Source: Albula goreensis (lineage: Eukaryota > Chordata > Actinopteri > Albuliformes > Albulidae). From it: a stretch of DNA of 64,000 nucleotides. Positions within the stretch are counted from its first letter, which is position 1; the number at the start of each line of letters is the position of its first letter. Made by a program: the position numbers and the translations under genes. The DNA is taken from positions 7,656,755 through 7,720,754 of the forward strand of contig CM040750.1 of assembly GCA_022829145.1 (NCBI GenBank), in the 5' to 3' direction. Below the pieces are notes generated by a model that worked only from the letters and a program-made list of their open reading frames with translations, did not search any database and was not told where the DNA came from. Of this stretch, positions 52,001 through 63,200 are shown in pieces.

Positions 52001-54177
52001 CTGATCATCCCCATCTTTACCACAGCACACTGATCCACCCCCATCTTTACCACAGCACACTGATCCACCCTCACCCTTACCACAGCACACTGATCCACCC
52101 CCACCTTTACCACAGCACACTGATCCACCCCCATCTTCACCACAGCACACTGATCCACCCCCATCTTTACCACAGCACACTGATCCACCCCCACCTTTAC
52201 CACAGCACACTGATCCACCCCCACCTTTACCACAGCACACTGATCCACCCCCACCCATACCACAGCACACTGATCCACCCCCACCTTCACCACAGCACAC
52301 TGATCCACCCCCACCTTCACCACAGCACACTGATCCACCCCCATCTTTACCACAGCACACTGATCCACCCCCACCTTCACCACAGCACACTGATCCACCC
52401 CCACCTTTACCACAGCACACTGATCCACCCCCACCCATACCACAGCACACTGATCCACCCCCACCTTTACCACAGCACACTGATCCACCCCCACCTTTAC
52501 CACAGCACACTGATCCACCCCCATCTTTACCACAGCACACTGATCCACCCCCTTTATTACAGCTGAGTGATGAACCCCTTGCAAAATCCTTGGACTAAAG
52601 CCAGAGATGCCTGCCCTCTCACAGATGACTTGGACAACAAATTATTATTATCAATTAATTCATGACAACAATTGAGTATTAAATTGTACTGTTACAGTTA
52701 TATAGCATTAGGTTTGGTACTGGTTTATGTCACTTACACTGTGGCGATATTTGTGCTAAGTATTTCCTGGGAGAGACACAGATATAGTGTGAGGAAATGA
52801 GAGCATGTGTCATGTAAGGGAGAGATCCTGAGAAAAGTCAGTAAGTGTGCTTGTGAAGAGGTTTGGTTTGCAGTGGGAGTGTTCCCTGTGTATGCATTTA
52901 CTTAAGAGGTCTGGAGTTTGAGGGTTACCTTTACAGTCTTCCAGCTGCAGTCCGAGTCCCAATCCCAGTCCCAGAATAATTGTGACAATGGAGACGGCGA
53001 GCACCCCAATCTACACACACACAGACAGACAGGCATGAACCCCAAAACCACCCAGACAGATAAGCATGAACCCCAAATCAACACACATGCAGACAAACAA
53101 GAACCCCAAAACAACCAACCTGAACACAAACCCCAAAGCTCCCAATCTACACACAGACAGACAAGCAAGAACCCCAAAAACCCATCTACATGCAGACTGA
53201 CAGGCATGAACTCCAAACCATTGGCTAACTCCTGAATTTTAGAAAAAAGCACTATTAATCACCTGTGTCATTAAAATTGTTTTCTTCTTTCAGTTGGGAC
53301 AATATCACTAGAATGACTAATTCATCCAGTAAAGTGAATCAGTCATTTTGACTAGGTACTTTGATTCCAAACTGCCAAAACAAATTTATATAAAACTGAA
53401 ACATCAATAAAACAATCTCCTTTTCTCTATTCCGTCTAACTGATTCACTCTATCCCCAGTTGGTACACCTGCTGTTCTGATTGAAACCCAATTACTGGTG
53501 ATTATCAGCCGATCAATGTTTCCAATAGCGTCATTAAAACACGATAAAGCTTATTAAACCTAAACCATAACCTGGGTTTGATGGAGCAAAGATAGCAATG
53601 AGGTGTGCCATGCAATAAAATTAAATGTCTTCAATCAAATACACTAAAGTAAGAACAGCACTCATGATTACAACAACGTCGAGTAAAGGGCAGAAAACAG
53701 AAATCTATTAAGAAATGCACTCAGTAAGCACTCTTTAACAATGACTTACAAGTAAATTCATGCGTTTTCCATGTTAGGCGAGTTTTTTTTTGTGGAAGAA
53801 CTACAATTTGAATTTCGGTGCGCGTCAAGTTAAGGATGAATGTTAATTAAAGCTAGGCTAAATCGTCACGTTTTAAATCTGCATTTTTTTCCAAAAGGGT
53901 GAAAACGGGGTGTATCTTTTCGAAGAGAAATTTAAAATGACAAAGACAATTCAGTATAGGCTAATTATTTTGTAGCTACTTATATGTATACAAAACACCA
54001 AAAATTTATCTTAACTGACTTCGCAATACATGGCGTATCTTAATTGTGTCGCAGATGTTCTTGCTTATAGGTTAAACTTTGACATGGTTGTCTGCTTAAA
54101 ATTACTTTTATTTATTGCATCTTTAATTTTACCTGGTCTGTAACCAGACTTACCTCCGAGTCGGGCTGGTCGAGCAT
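30051..54177 (-). CDS. enpp3: ENPP3/ENPP1-type ectonucleotide pyrophosphatase/phosphodiesterase (25 exons, exon 11 damaged)
   Basis: Type II membrane ectoenzyme family that hydrolyses extracellular nucleotides. 25 exons, as in human ENPP1 and ENPP3. Summed length is 2635 bases, or 2592 (about 863 residues; human ENPP3 875) after removing the net 43-base insertion in exon 11. Order: short cytoplasmic tail, transmembrane anchor ending GLGLGLGL, two somatomedin-B modules, phosphodiesterase domain, nuclease-like domain. The C-terminus [15 protein letters not shown] is closer to ENPP3 than ENPP1. Seen catalytic and metal positions: Asp in [10 protein letters not shown], Thr in PTLTFPNHY, Asp in EEPD, Asp-His in VADHGM, His in GGTHGYDN. 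The His expected four residues after the EEPD Asp is lost to the exon 11 insertion. All other exon phases agree. Introns 2, 10 and 21 hold large minisatellites. Confidence 0.85.
32140..33292 (+). repeat. About 39-bp minisatellite in ENPP intron 21
   Basis: About 30 units built from ctgagtgcagggtgaatga and gtgtagggtgaaggtggagg, with shorter variants. The array ends 13-20 bases from the exon 21 donor (33304). Long reading frames on the minus strand (32585-33478) arise from the repeat running into exon 21 and are not a gene. Confidence 0.92.
35077..45681 (-). CDS. enpp3: ENPP exons 5-18: phosphodiesterase domain
   Basis: Exons in transcript order: 45681-45621, 45269-45172, 44731-44652, 44171-44052, 43657-43548, 42646-42581, 41239-41124, 39049-38941, 38191-38069, 37679-37648, 36812-36685, 35796-35736, 35555-35468, 35249-35077. 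Key residues by exon: Asp of [11 protein letters not shown] (second), the nucleophile Thr of [14 protein letters not shown] (third), LYLEEPD (seventh), IIIVADHGM across the 38941 junction, and [11 protein letters not shown] (twelfth). [13 protein letters not shown] marks the last exon. The seventh exon is 116 bases where flanking phases call for 73, and it contains an in-frame TAA. Every other junction is GT-AG and in phase. Confidence 0.87.
35920..36430 (-). mobile_element. Mariner transposase C-terminal fossil
   Basis: Read on the minus strand with several stops and frame breaks, it matches the C-terminal half of a mariner-family transposase: HHNNAPA, then [20 protein letters not shown], a [14 protein letters not shown] segment and a KCIDL ending. 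The catalytic HHDNAPAH-type motif carries Asn in place of the second catalytic Asp, and a TAG lies near the end. The N-terminal half and terminal repeats were not found. It lies in ENPP intron 15. Confidence 0.8.
37480..37565 (+). repeat. tRNA-derived SINE-like sequence in ENPP intron 14
   Basis: An A-box-like tttagctgtga is followed about 50 bases later by a good B box (agttcaaatcc). The spacing suits a SINE head. A functional tRNA is unlikely because no anticodon stem was found. Confidence 0.35.
41410..42300 (+). repeat. 34-bp minisatellite in ENPP intron 10
   Basis: About 23 units of catggagaggaaccaaagca and acattcagcacaat, with small indels. The unit lacks stop codons in all three plus-strand frames, so it generates overlapping long frames (41479-42285) that are not genes. 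It starts about 170 bases from the damaged exon 11. Confidence 0.93.
44200..44520. repeat. Degenerate short repeat in ENPP intron 7
   Basis: Four or five loose copies of a 65-75 bp unit with cacagcactgagatactgaa and 'gctaac' cores. Too decayed to name. Confidence 0.5.
45695..45925 (+). mobile_element. Tc1/mariner-type terminal fragment or MITE
   Basis: It begins acagtcttggtcagaattat and then tggcacccttgg, very like the ends of fish Tc1-like elements and their MITEs. A related phrase (gtggtcgaaattactggtac) recurs at 45890. The opposite inverted end was not found, so the copy may be truncated. Confidence 0.5.
46890..47377 (-). CDS. enpp3: ENPP exons 3-4: two somatomedin-B domains
   Basis: Exon 3 is 47377-47240 and exon 4 is 47015-46890. 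Each encodes a cysteine-knot module: [15 protein letters not shown] and [20 protein letters not shown] in the first, then [20 protein letters not shown] and [17 protein letters not shown] in the second. The start of exon 3 was set at 47377 because an acceptor 19 bases further in would break phase, and this one restores SCRxxC. These modules sit between the membrane anchor and the catalytic domain. Confidence 0.9.
47378..51135. other. ENPP intron 2, left part, non-coding
   Basis: No gene recognised. It includes GA-rich low-complexity sequence at 47940-48000, short direct repeats near 48980-49140 (ctgagtacagtgctcaaatc) and a (GT)n microsatellite at 50814-50850. Short reading frames look random. 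Confidence 0.5.
50814..50850. repeat. (GT)n microsatellite
   Basis: About 18 GT dinucleotides with one interruption (gtatgt). Confidence 0.9.
51140..52563. repeat. 30-bp minisatellite in ENPP intron 2
   Basis: About 47 units of ttaccacagcacactgatcc and accccacct, very uniform, with a few short forms around 51730-51990. The 30-bp unit is exactly ten codons and contains no stop in several frames on either strand. It therefore yields minus-strand frames of up to 472 codons of a ten-residue [14 protein letters not shown] repeat. No start context, splice link or homology supports a gene. Confidence 0.95.
52929..54177 (-). CDS. enpp3: ENPP exons 1-2: cytoplasmic tail and transmembrane anchor
   Basis: Exon 1 starts at ATG 54177 and has two in-phase donors. 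gag/gtaagt ends the exon at 54154 (8 codons); cag/gtaaaa ends it at 54133 (15 codons). Exon 2 is 53010-52929 and encodes [18 protein letters not shown] and a further [10 protein letters not shown], a type II signal-anchor like the ENPP1/ENPP3 anchor. Exon 1 is assigned from position, phase and the lack of a better ATG, and is less certain than the rest. The frame stays open upstream of the ATG with no recognisable protein, so that part is taken as 5' UTR. Confidence 0.6.
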
Positions 54178-56560
54178 AAAATGATTTGCTACTACACCGA
54201 CAGGACAATTTAGGCTTGCATTAAACTCACTACCAGAAACATTCAAAAAGGCCTCCACATAGTTCGGACTGGTCGAAAGCTCTCCCCGGTCACATTGCTT
54301 GTACTTGCCCATATAAACAAATTGTATTTTTACAGTCGGTATCGTACAAACGTTCTCCCTGCACTTACCAGAGCGGCTTACATGCATCAGGCAAAATGTG
54401 GTATTTATAATGACATTCATTAAAGTACATACAATACAAAAACAAACGTAAAGGCAAAACATTCAACAAGCATTAAATGTAGATCGATTAAATTATACGA
54501 ACACTTACGATTATCAGTTTTTTTCTGTGTGATATGTCCTTTCCAAACCCCATATTTTTGTTTCTTGAATAACTCCACCGGTTACTATACAGAATGTCAG
54601 ACGCAGGAAACTCGAAGCTCTAACAACTTAACTGTAAACTATCGCCAGCTGAATCAGCGACCTATTGAATACAGCAGTTCACAGGACAACAAACTCAGAA
54701 TCTTAGCGTTCTGCAAAATATCCACGCTTTGCTCCTATAAATACGGCCACATGCTGACACTGTGAAGACCAGCCTGAAAACGCAAATCATTGCTGAAAAG
54801 TCTTGTTCATGGTAAATATTAACAGAGTTATGGCTTTACACTTTATTGCTGTGATTTGTCTTCTTGGGACATGGCAGAAACGTATCGGTTTATAGGATAC
54901 GTTTAGGCCTGGAATAAGGAGAGAGAACTACAAATCGACTGTACAGTGGAAGAGTGGTGCCAACCATAATTAACATAAACCCTTCAACAAAGATGAGCAC
55001 AAAGAGAGAAATAGCATTGACCTATAATCTGTGTATAATTGCAATATGAAAGTGATTAATCTCCTTAGATTACTTTTAACGGAAGAGTCGCAGGGCACTT
55101 AAACCTGTCACCACCTCTCACCTGTATATTCCCTGTAGGCCTATAAACAGTAGTACTGTATGCAACATGTTCTGAGCAAACAGACAAACTGGCTTTTGTG
55201 GGTACTAAAATCTATACATCTGCAGTGCAACATCTGCAGTTTTAATTAATGTCAAAAAGCAGTAGGCAAAGTAGGTGAAGTAAGTTCAGGTGAATGGTCA
55301 GTTACCGATATTCCAGTTAATTATTATTGTAAAAAGTCACATGATTATCGGGGCATTTATTTGCTTTCACAACCAAATGCACAAGGTTTTTTTAGTACGT
55401 GCTTTTTAGACACCTGCATTCACTCTGTGGTGCTGACAAAGCTGCGCATTAAACTGAAATAAGCTTGAGGTAAATACCATACATTTTTAACATAAAACTC
55501 TTGCAAATATTATACTTATGCATCCTCAGAATATCCAGTATTCCTATAACTGGAATCATTCCAATCCGGAAAATGTTCTGCCCTCCCAATCTGCATTTGC
55601 AAACTTCCCTCGTCAAGATGTGGCGCCGAGCCAAAATCGCCTCGATTACGACCGGAAGGAGCGAGGTAGGGAGAGGAATTCATTTTCTAGAGAGTGGAAA
55701 TTCGTAGCAATGGGATCAAACTTAGATGTCATGCCCTGTGCCTGTTGCATTTTATTCGGATTATATCCCATAAAGGGTCTCTTTGAAGGATGAGGCAGAA
55801 TGGGTACATTAACGAAGTAGTGCTCGTAACACATGTAACAGCAGGCTACATTAATCATTATACAAGATTAAAGCTAATGTAGCTATGTGCCAAACGTAAG
55901 ACAATAAGTGGTTTTATTACCAGTAATATTTTGTTTAATTATTAACATTGTATTATCAGTGGCTATATTAAACATTTTTATTCATTTAATATTAATAATA
56001 ATGAAATTATTACTGCCATATTAGTACTTAATTTTAGCTGACAGCTGTATTTGCTAATCTATGAATAAAGCAGTAATGGAAGTAATGGTAATTAGAACAC
56101 TAATCACAATTAAAACTCTAAGGTACTGTTGTCTGTTGTTCTATGAGTTATTAGCAAACTTTATGATGCATATTGGAATGGGATTTCATCCAGTCTCGGG
56201 ACTGAAAAGTAAGGGCAAATAAGGGCAAAGATGGGAACAATGAAACGTGCACTCTGTTTCGTGTGAGTTCTGTTTATCAGCTTTGCTTTAAGCTGCATTC
56301 GTGAAACCATTCCTTCTGCCGTCAACATCACCCCTGATGCAGAACCAGTCAAAGCATGTTCTTACCAACAGTCAGCTTTTTCCAAAAGTGAAAAAGGGGG
56401 ACAGGACAAACCAAGGAGCCACAACCACCAACCACCCTCAGAGCTTGGTTCTTGTAAACCAGCTACTGAACACCCAAACCAGAGGATGGTCAAGATTGAA
56501 AATGCTTCCAGTCACAGCTTCGAGGCAGCCTGTATAATGTCTAAATGGATTGACAGATCC
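54178..56560. other. Region upstream of the ENPP gene
   Basis: The ENPP promoter and 5' UTR should lie in the first several hundred bases. A TATA-like tatttata on the minus strand near 54733 is a weak candidate. At 55500-55860 both strands have open frames with fairly protein-like composition, but no family was recognised. Confidence 0.4.
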
Positions 56561-57975
56561 ACTCATTCTGCTGAATATCCAGAAAAGATATAAGACTACA
56601 ATCTTACCTCCAAAAGTGAAAAAAATGGGTTGACAGAAAAATATTTGATTTTTTCACTTTAAATGATAGTTAATGTGGTATATTGTCCACCCACAGAAGA
56701 TAAAGCGGTCAGAAATTATTTAAAAGTGACTGAAGGAATGTGGTATGTGGAAAATCCAGGAAAGACATAAGACTGTAGTCTCACCTCTAAAAGTGAAAAA
56801 AAAATGGGCTGACAGAAAAATATTTGATTTTTTACACTTTAAATGGTTGTAAATGTGCTGTATTATCCACCCACAGAAGAAAAAAATAGACAGAAAAGCC
56901 TAGAAAGTGAGAAAATGAGATCCAATTGTTGTGCTGAAAATCCAGAAAAGAAATAAGAGTATCGTCTTACCTCCAAAAGTGAATACAAAGGGTTGAAAGA
57001 AAAATATTTAATTTCTTGTGTTTAAATGATAGTAAATGTGCAATATTATCCAACCACAGAAGAAAAAGTGGTCTGAAATGACTGTAAAATGACTAAGTGA
57101 GATCCATTTTTGTGCTGAAAATCCAGAAAAGACATAAGACAATAGTCTAACCTCCAAAAGTAGAAAAAATGGGTTGACAGAAAAATATCAGATTTTTTCA
57201 CTTTAAATGATAGTAAATGAGCAATATTGTCCACCTACAGAAGAAATTGAGTAAATGAGATCCATTTGTTGCGCTGAAAATCCAGAAAAGACATAAGACT
57301 CTTGTCTTACTTCCAAAAGTTAAAAAAAAATGGGCTGACAGAAAAATATTGGATTTTTTCACTTTAAATCATAGTAAATGTGCTATTGTACCACCCGCAG
57401 AAGAAAAAGTAGTCAGAAATAATTTTAAAGTGACTAAATGGAAGGAATGTGTTGTGAACATAAGACTATAGTCTTGCCTCCAAAAGTGCAAAAAATGATT
57501 TGACAGAAAAATATTTGATTTTTTTTTCCTCAAATGACAATAAATGTGTTATATTATCCCCCAACACAAGAAATAGTGCACTGTGCAGAATATCCAGGAA
57601 AGACATAAGACATTAGTACTGCTTCCAAAAGTGAAAGAGATGGGTTGACAGAAAAATATTTGATTTTTTTTTTCCTCAAATGACAATAAATGTGTTATAT
57701 TATCCCCCAACACAAGAAATAGTGCACTGTGCAGAATATCCAGGAAAGACATAAGACATTAGTACTGCTTCCAAAAGTGAAAGAGATGGGTTGACAGAAA
57801 AATACTTGATTTTTTTATTTGAAATCCTACTAAATAGCCTATATTATCCAACCATGTCTGAAAAAGTTGTAAGAAATTATTTAAAAGTGACTACATGGAA
57901 TCAATGTCTTATGTGGAAAATCCAGGGAAGACATAAGATTATAGTCTTACCTCTATTTCACTTTCTCCTGGAACA
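56560..57975. repeat. 145-185 bp satellite array
   Basis: About nine head-to-tail units marked by ccagaaaagacataagac, then ccaaaagtgaaaaaaatggg and ttgacagaaaaatatttgat. Spacing runs from 146 to 185 bases. Two neighbouring units (57541 and 57687) are identical over more than 110 bases at 146-bp spacing, so one copy is recent. No coding content is apparent. Confidence 0.9.
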
Positions 57976-58009
57976 ATGTAAGTAAATGCAAGGCAACTTA
58001 GTAAATTAA

Positions 58010-58845
58010 TGAATTAAAAGCACTAGTCTGAGTTGAATTAACACCATAACACCAGGAATTAACACTGGAAGTAAACACTACGAATTAACACCAGAAATGA
58101 ATATTGGACATGAACACTGCTAATTAACACTTGAAATGAACACCTGAAAGGAACACCAGAAATAAAGACTAAATATTAACACTATTAATTAACACCATAA
58201 ATTAACACTGGAAATTAATACTACTAATTAACACCAGAAATTAACGCAGAAAATTAAGTAAAAATTAAAACTACTAATTAACACAAGTAATTAACAATGG
58301 AAACTAACACTGTAAATAACAATTGTAATTGACACCACTAATTAACGTCAGAAATTAACACTGCTAATTAATACCAAAAAAAGCTGGAAATGAACACTTC
58401 TAATTAACATGACTAATTAACACCAGAAATTAACACTTGTAATTAACACTAGTAATGAACTCCTGTAATGAACACTGGAAATGAACACTTCTGATTACCA
58501 CTAATGACCAACACTGGTACTTAAAACTGGGAATTACCACTTCTAATTAACATGACTAATTAACACTAGTAATTAACACTGGACATTAACACTACTAATT
58601 GACACCACAAATTAACACTAGAAATTAACTCCATCAATAAACATCTGATATTAACACTGAAATGAACACTACTAATCAACAACAGGAATTAACACTGGAA
58701 ATTGACACTACAAATGAACTCCATCAATTAACGCCTGAAATAAATACTGAAAATTAACACAACAAATTAACTCCATCAATTAACACCTGATAATAACCCT
58801 GGAAATGAACACAACTAATTAACACCAGAAATTAACACTGGAAAT
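58010..58845. repeat. AT-rich 'attaacac' short tandem array
   Basis: Some 40 irregular units of about 20-24 bp around aattaacaccagaaattaac and actggaaat. It is very degenerate and directly abuts the retrotransposon block at about 58850. Confidence 0.88.
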
Positions 58846-58849
58846 GATG

Positions 58850-60285
58850 GGTGATATCGTTCACAACAGGGGGGAGCATTACCGGTAGGTATCTGGTGGT
58901 AAACTGGTTCGGCCAAAGTCCTCCTCATGCGCCGCAAACATGTCCACCCACCGCTCCAGCAGGTCCCGAGCTTGGCCCTGTTGTTCTAGGGTGAGGCCCT
59001 CCAAATCTGGAGGAGACAGAGGGTTCCCCACCCCCAAGGGCACCTGCGCAGTGGACACATCCACCTCTACCTCCCCCAAGCTTGGGGTCTGCAGCACCAG
59101 GTCACGCCCACCCTGTAGGGGAGAATGTGGGACACCTTAGCCAGTGGCCGCCGGTGGGGCAGGGACAGAGGATAGGGGTGCATGTTAATCAAGCGGAGGG
59201 GGAAATCCCCCCCGCACACAAACCACTGCCCAGCTCACCTGCCACTTTCCAGCATCCCCCACCCCCTCCAGTATGCAAACCTCCCCACCCACCTTCTCCC
59301 AACCTTCCACAGGGAGCCACTGGAGGCCCTCTGAGCATGCTGGGACCTCCGCATCTGCCCTCCGGGTCAGTTGGACTACCCCCTCCAAGGGATTAGCTGC
59401 CTGGGCCCGGACCCGGCAGCAGGCAGCGAAGGCTCCTTCCCATGCCCAGTGTGCTTGACCCTGGTGGGAGGCAGAAAAAGTCAGCAAGCCGGGCTGCACA
59501 CCCCTAATCACCTCCTCCCAACAGTGGGCAATCATGTTCATACCCAAGACCGCACTGTCTGGCCCCAGGCACTGGTCTCGAACAATGATCACCCCCTTCC
59601 CCGGCACCTTTACGCCCCTGACCAGAAAATCCATCACGACATAGCCCACGAACAGAACATCCAACCCACTGGGTACAGCCACTGGAGGTTGGTGGTGTCC
59701 TGCACTGGCAGGATCTCCATACCATCGCCGAAAAAACACCTCCCTAAACAGGGTAACCTGCCCTTAGCCCATACCAAGAATGCATGGGACCTATACCCCG
59801 CCTGCTTCCACCACCATCTCAGGGCATACCCCCAGGATGTCTCAGCGAGGCGGGCTCCCCTCACTTCCCCGCTGTTGCACCCCGCCCGCACACCCAATTG
59901 TGGATGGGCCCGGGAATTTAATGGTGGCCGCTGGGGGCAGTCCCGCTGCATATGACCAGCTTGCCCACACTCTACACAGACAGGCTGACCTGCAGCATCC
60001 CACTGGAACCGGCCCTGGCGGAGGTCGGGGCCCACCGTCTGGGGAGTTGGGGCCCGTGCCAACTGCTGCTCAATCTCATTAATCAGGGTCTTCGCCAGGG
60101 TTGCCATCTGGTCCTGGAGCTCCTGCCGCAGCTCCTCTCGAACCACCTCTTTCCACCGCTCTACATCCCTTGCCGGTGCTAGAACCACAGGTGTCCTAGT
60201 TGGATCAGAGCGAGAAACAAAGTTAGCGACCCCTTCGTCCCCCCCCCGCTGCTCCAGCACGGTAGGCATCCTGCGACCTTTCTTC
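58850..60285 (-). mobile_element. Ty3/gypsy-type retrotransposon fragment (inner): Gag C-term, protease, start of Pol
   Basis: Minus-strand order from 60285 down: a charged Gag segment, a CCHC zinc knuckle (CVECGQAGHMQRDC, about 59984-59938), an aspartyl-protease-like region in another frame (about 59740-59560, LGMNMIAHCWEE), then a Pro-to-RT linker (59097-58879) that stops before the reverse transcriptase. It is GC-rich, unlike the flanking element and the AT-rich array. Frame changes and truncation at both ends mark it as dead. It interrupts the Pol region of the outer element. Confidence 0.75.
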
Positions 60286-63200
60286 ACCGTGTTATTTTTC
60301 TCCATTGGCACCTTTGTCAGGAGTTCATATAAAGGCTTTGCGATCCTTGAGAAGTCTACAATATATGAGCGGGAGTAACCAAGGAATCCCAGTAACTTTC
60401 TGACTTCACAGACAGTAGCGGGGGTCTCATGCTTCAGTGCTTGTACAGCTTCTATCTCCTGTGGGTTCACAGTATACCCCTTTCCAGACATGACACGGCC
60501 CACATAGCACAATTCTCATTTGAATAAATTGCACTTAGTTGGTCTCAATTTAATCCCACACTGTTTCTGCCATTGTAGCATTTTTCTGACATTTTCAAGG
60601 TGTTGTTCAAAGTTTGTGCTAAACACATCGTCAAGGTATGGGGTAAATATCTCATCCCTTAAGTATCCCTCCATATACCTTTGAAAAGCATCAGGGGCAT
60701 TAGAGAGCCCAAATGGGATCCTCTGCCACTCATACAGCTCCCATGGAGTTATAAACGCTGTACAGGCCCTACTCTTTTCACTCATAAAACCCTGATGGTA
60801 TGCTTTGCCCTGGTCCAACACAATGAACCATGACTTACCACCAAGGTTTTCCAAGATCTCCTGGATCCTTGGAATTGGGCGACGGTCAGGCTGTGTCTTC
60901 TCATTCAACATTCGGTAGTCTACACATAGGTGCAAGCTCCCACCTTTCTTTCTAGCGCAGACTACTGGTGATGAATAAGCGGACGTTGACTCCTGAATCC
61001 ACCCTCAGCTCAGCAAGTCCTGAATATGATTCTTGACTTCTTGGTAAAGAGGTCAAGGAATGGCATTGTACATCCTCTGAACAGGGATGTTGTCTTTCAG
61101 TTGGATGGTCATCTGCAGGTCTGGGATGCAGCTTGTGTCCCAGTCATCTCTGGCGAAGACATCGCACTCCTCTCGCAACATCTCTCGCACTCGCTGTTAT
61201 TGCTCCACTGTCAGGTGGCTGAGATCCACTGGTGGGTCCCATCTTTCTCCCTCAGGGATCATAGACTGATCATCCAGCAGTGGGCTAACACTGTGTTGTG
61301 ATGATTGAGAAGGCTGTGCTTGAAGAAAGGTTGGGTTCACTTCAAGATGATGGACAGCATCCACTGCATGTAACCATCCCAGCACAGTTCGCCTTTGAAG
61401 GGTAATACTGTCATCAGTAGTATTCCCCACTGCTACCATTATATGGCCACCATTCTTACAGGGAAGCTGAATCATTTGTTCCTTAACTTCTATCCTCATG
61501 GACCATGGTGCTTCTTCATTCGGCTCAAGCACAGCATGTGATCCACTTACTGCATTCTTGTTCAGTCGCCCACAGCTGACATTGACCACCTTGTACTTTG
61601 GAATGACTACATGCTGCTGGCCTAGTCATACGATGCGTGAGCCATTGCTATGCTTCTGCTTCTTTAAGACTGACAGAACTGCTTTTGCTTTCTTGTGTCC
61701 TACTTCTAGAGCAGAGCTGAGGGTCTGAACGAAGCTAGTTGAGTGAAAGTTTTGCCCAGCATCTTTTTGGACTAGCCCTTCAACCACGTTAAAACCAATT
61801 ATTGGGCTTTCTAGCTCGATGCCTGCCACAAGAATCGGAACTAGCAGCTGCCTGTCGTCTGATCCTATGTTCCCAGATAAACAGAAGTCAACCTCTATCT
61901 ACCCTTCATAGGGTATGGTGACTCCATTTGCAGCAGTAAGGTTAAGCCCCCCCCTCATCAAGCAACTCTTCTACTGGTCTCACCTCTATGGCAGGAGTTT
62001 CTTTTTTCACTGTGAGCCCACAATGGAAACCTGCGACCCTGTATCCCAAGGTGCTGATGTACTTACACCCCCAGTGAGCACTGTAGACATCGGTGTCCAA
62101 CCAAACTAGCTGCTAGTTTGGTAGAAAGAGGCATCTCTTGTTGAAAGAGACTCTGAACATGTTGACCATTTAACATATTTATTTCTATCTTGTTAGATGC
62201 TGCTGTGGTCACAGTTCTCCTTCGGCAGCCTGCTGCCCAATGCTTGCTGCTGCCCAATGCTTGCTGCTTCCACATTTGTAACAGTGGTCACATCTTCCCT
62301 CTGGATTTGACTGTACACACTCGTGACAACGCCTTGCACCTGCCGGCATCTGGTCTGGTGTGCATGTGCTACGTGGCTTAGGTGCACTATATAGCCTAGG
62401 TGCTTGAGTGAGGCTTGCTACATGTGTGGTTAGATTCTGCAAAGCCTCACAGATCACTTTATTTCCAGCGTCCAGCTTATCCAATGGTGTTTTGTTCTTT
62501 GGGGTTTTATTCTTAACTTTAGCACCCATGTCTACTGCTATCTCTTGTCTCTCCTTGCTCACTGTGGCTACTTTCACCCCCTTAGGTTTAATTACAGATG
62601 ATAATTTGGTTTTTCAATCTAATTCCAGACTGTAAACTAAATTTATTTTTTCCAGTAACACCTCATCTTTCACTAATGGATTCTGCAGGTAAGGTTTCAG
62701 GTGTGTACGCACAGCTTCATCACTGAGCCCAGTGATGACTGTCTGCAGGAACTGACTTTGAATGAGTTCCCGATTGTAACTCAATCCTGTCTTTGCATTT
62801 TCAGATGCAGAGATGACTTTTCGTCTTAAATCCATTGCTCTGACTAAGAACTGAATTGGTGATTCTTTTGATCTTGAACAGTTTTCGTGAGAGCATAGTA
62901 TAACTCTGTTGCATCTTCTTCAGCGTAAAGGTTCCTGAGAATTTGTCTTAGTATTGGCAGGGTCAAGTTGGTTCTGCTCTCCAAATGACTTCTTAAACTA
63001 ACTCTCGGTACAATTGGTTGGATTACTGCTTCAATGACTTCACCATCATCATAGCCTTTTTGCAGTGCCCTATGTTCCCTTCGATACAATGGATGGACGT
63101 TTGCGCTATTTCTTACTGCAACTGTTGAATTTTTCGTTTAAATCACGTGTTTTTGTTCTGCCTCGTCTTTGGACATTTTATTTGGAGTGTTCTGATTTTC

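Noticed and set aside
51122..52540. 472-codon minus-strand open frame of Gly/Cys-rich repeats
   Set aside because: It is entirely the 30-bp minisatellite; frames on both strands are open for the same reason, and there is no homology or start context.
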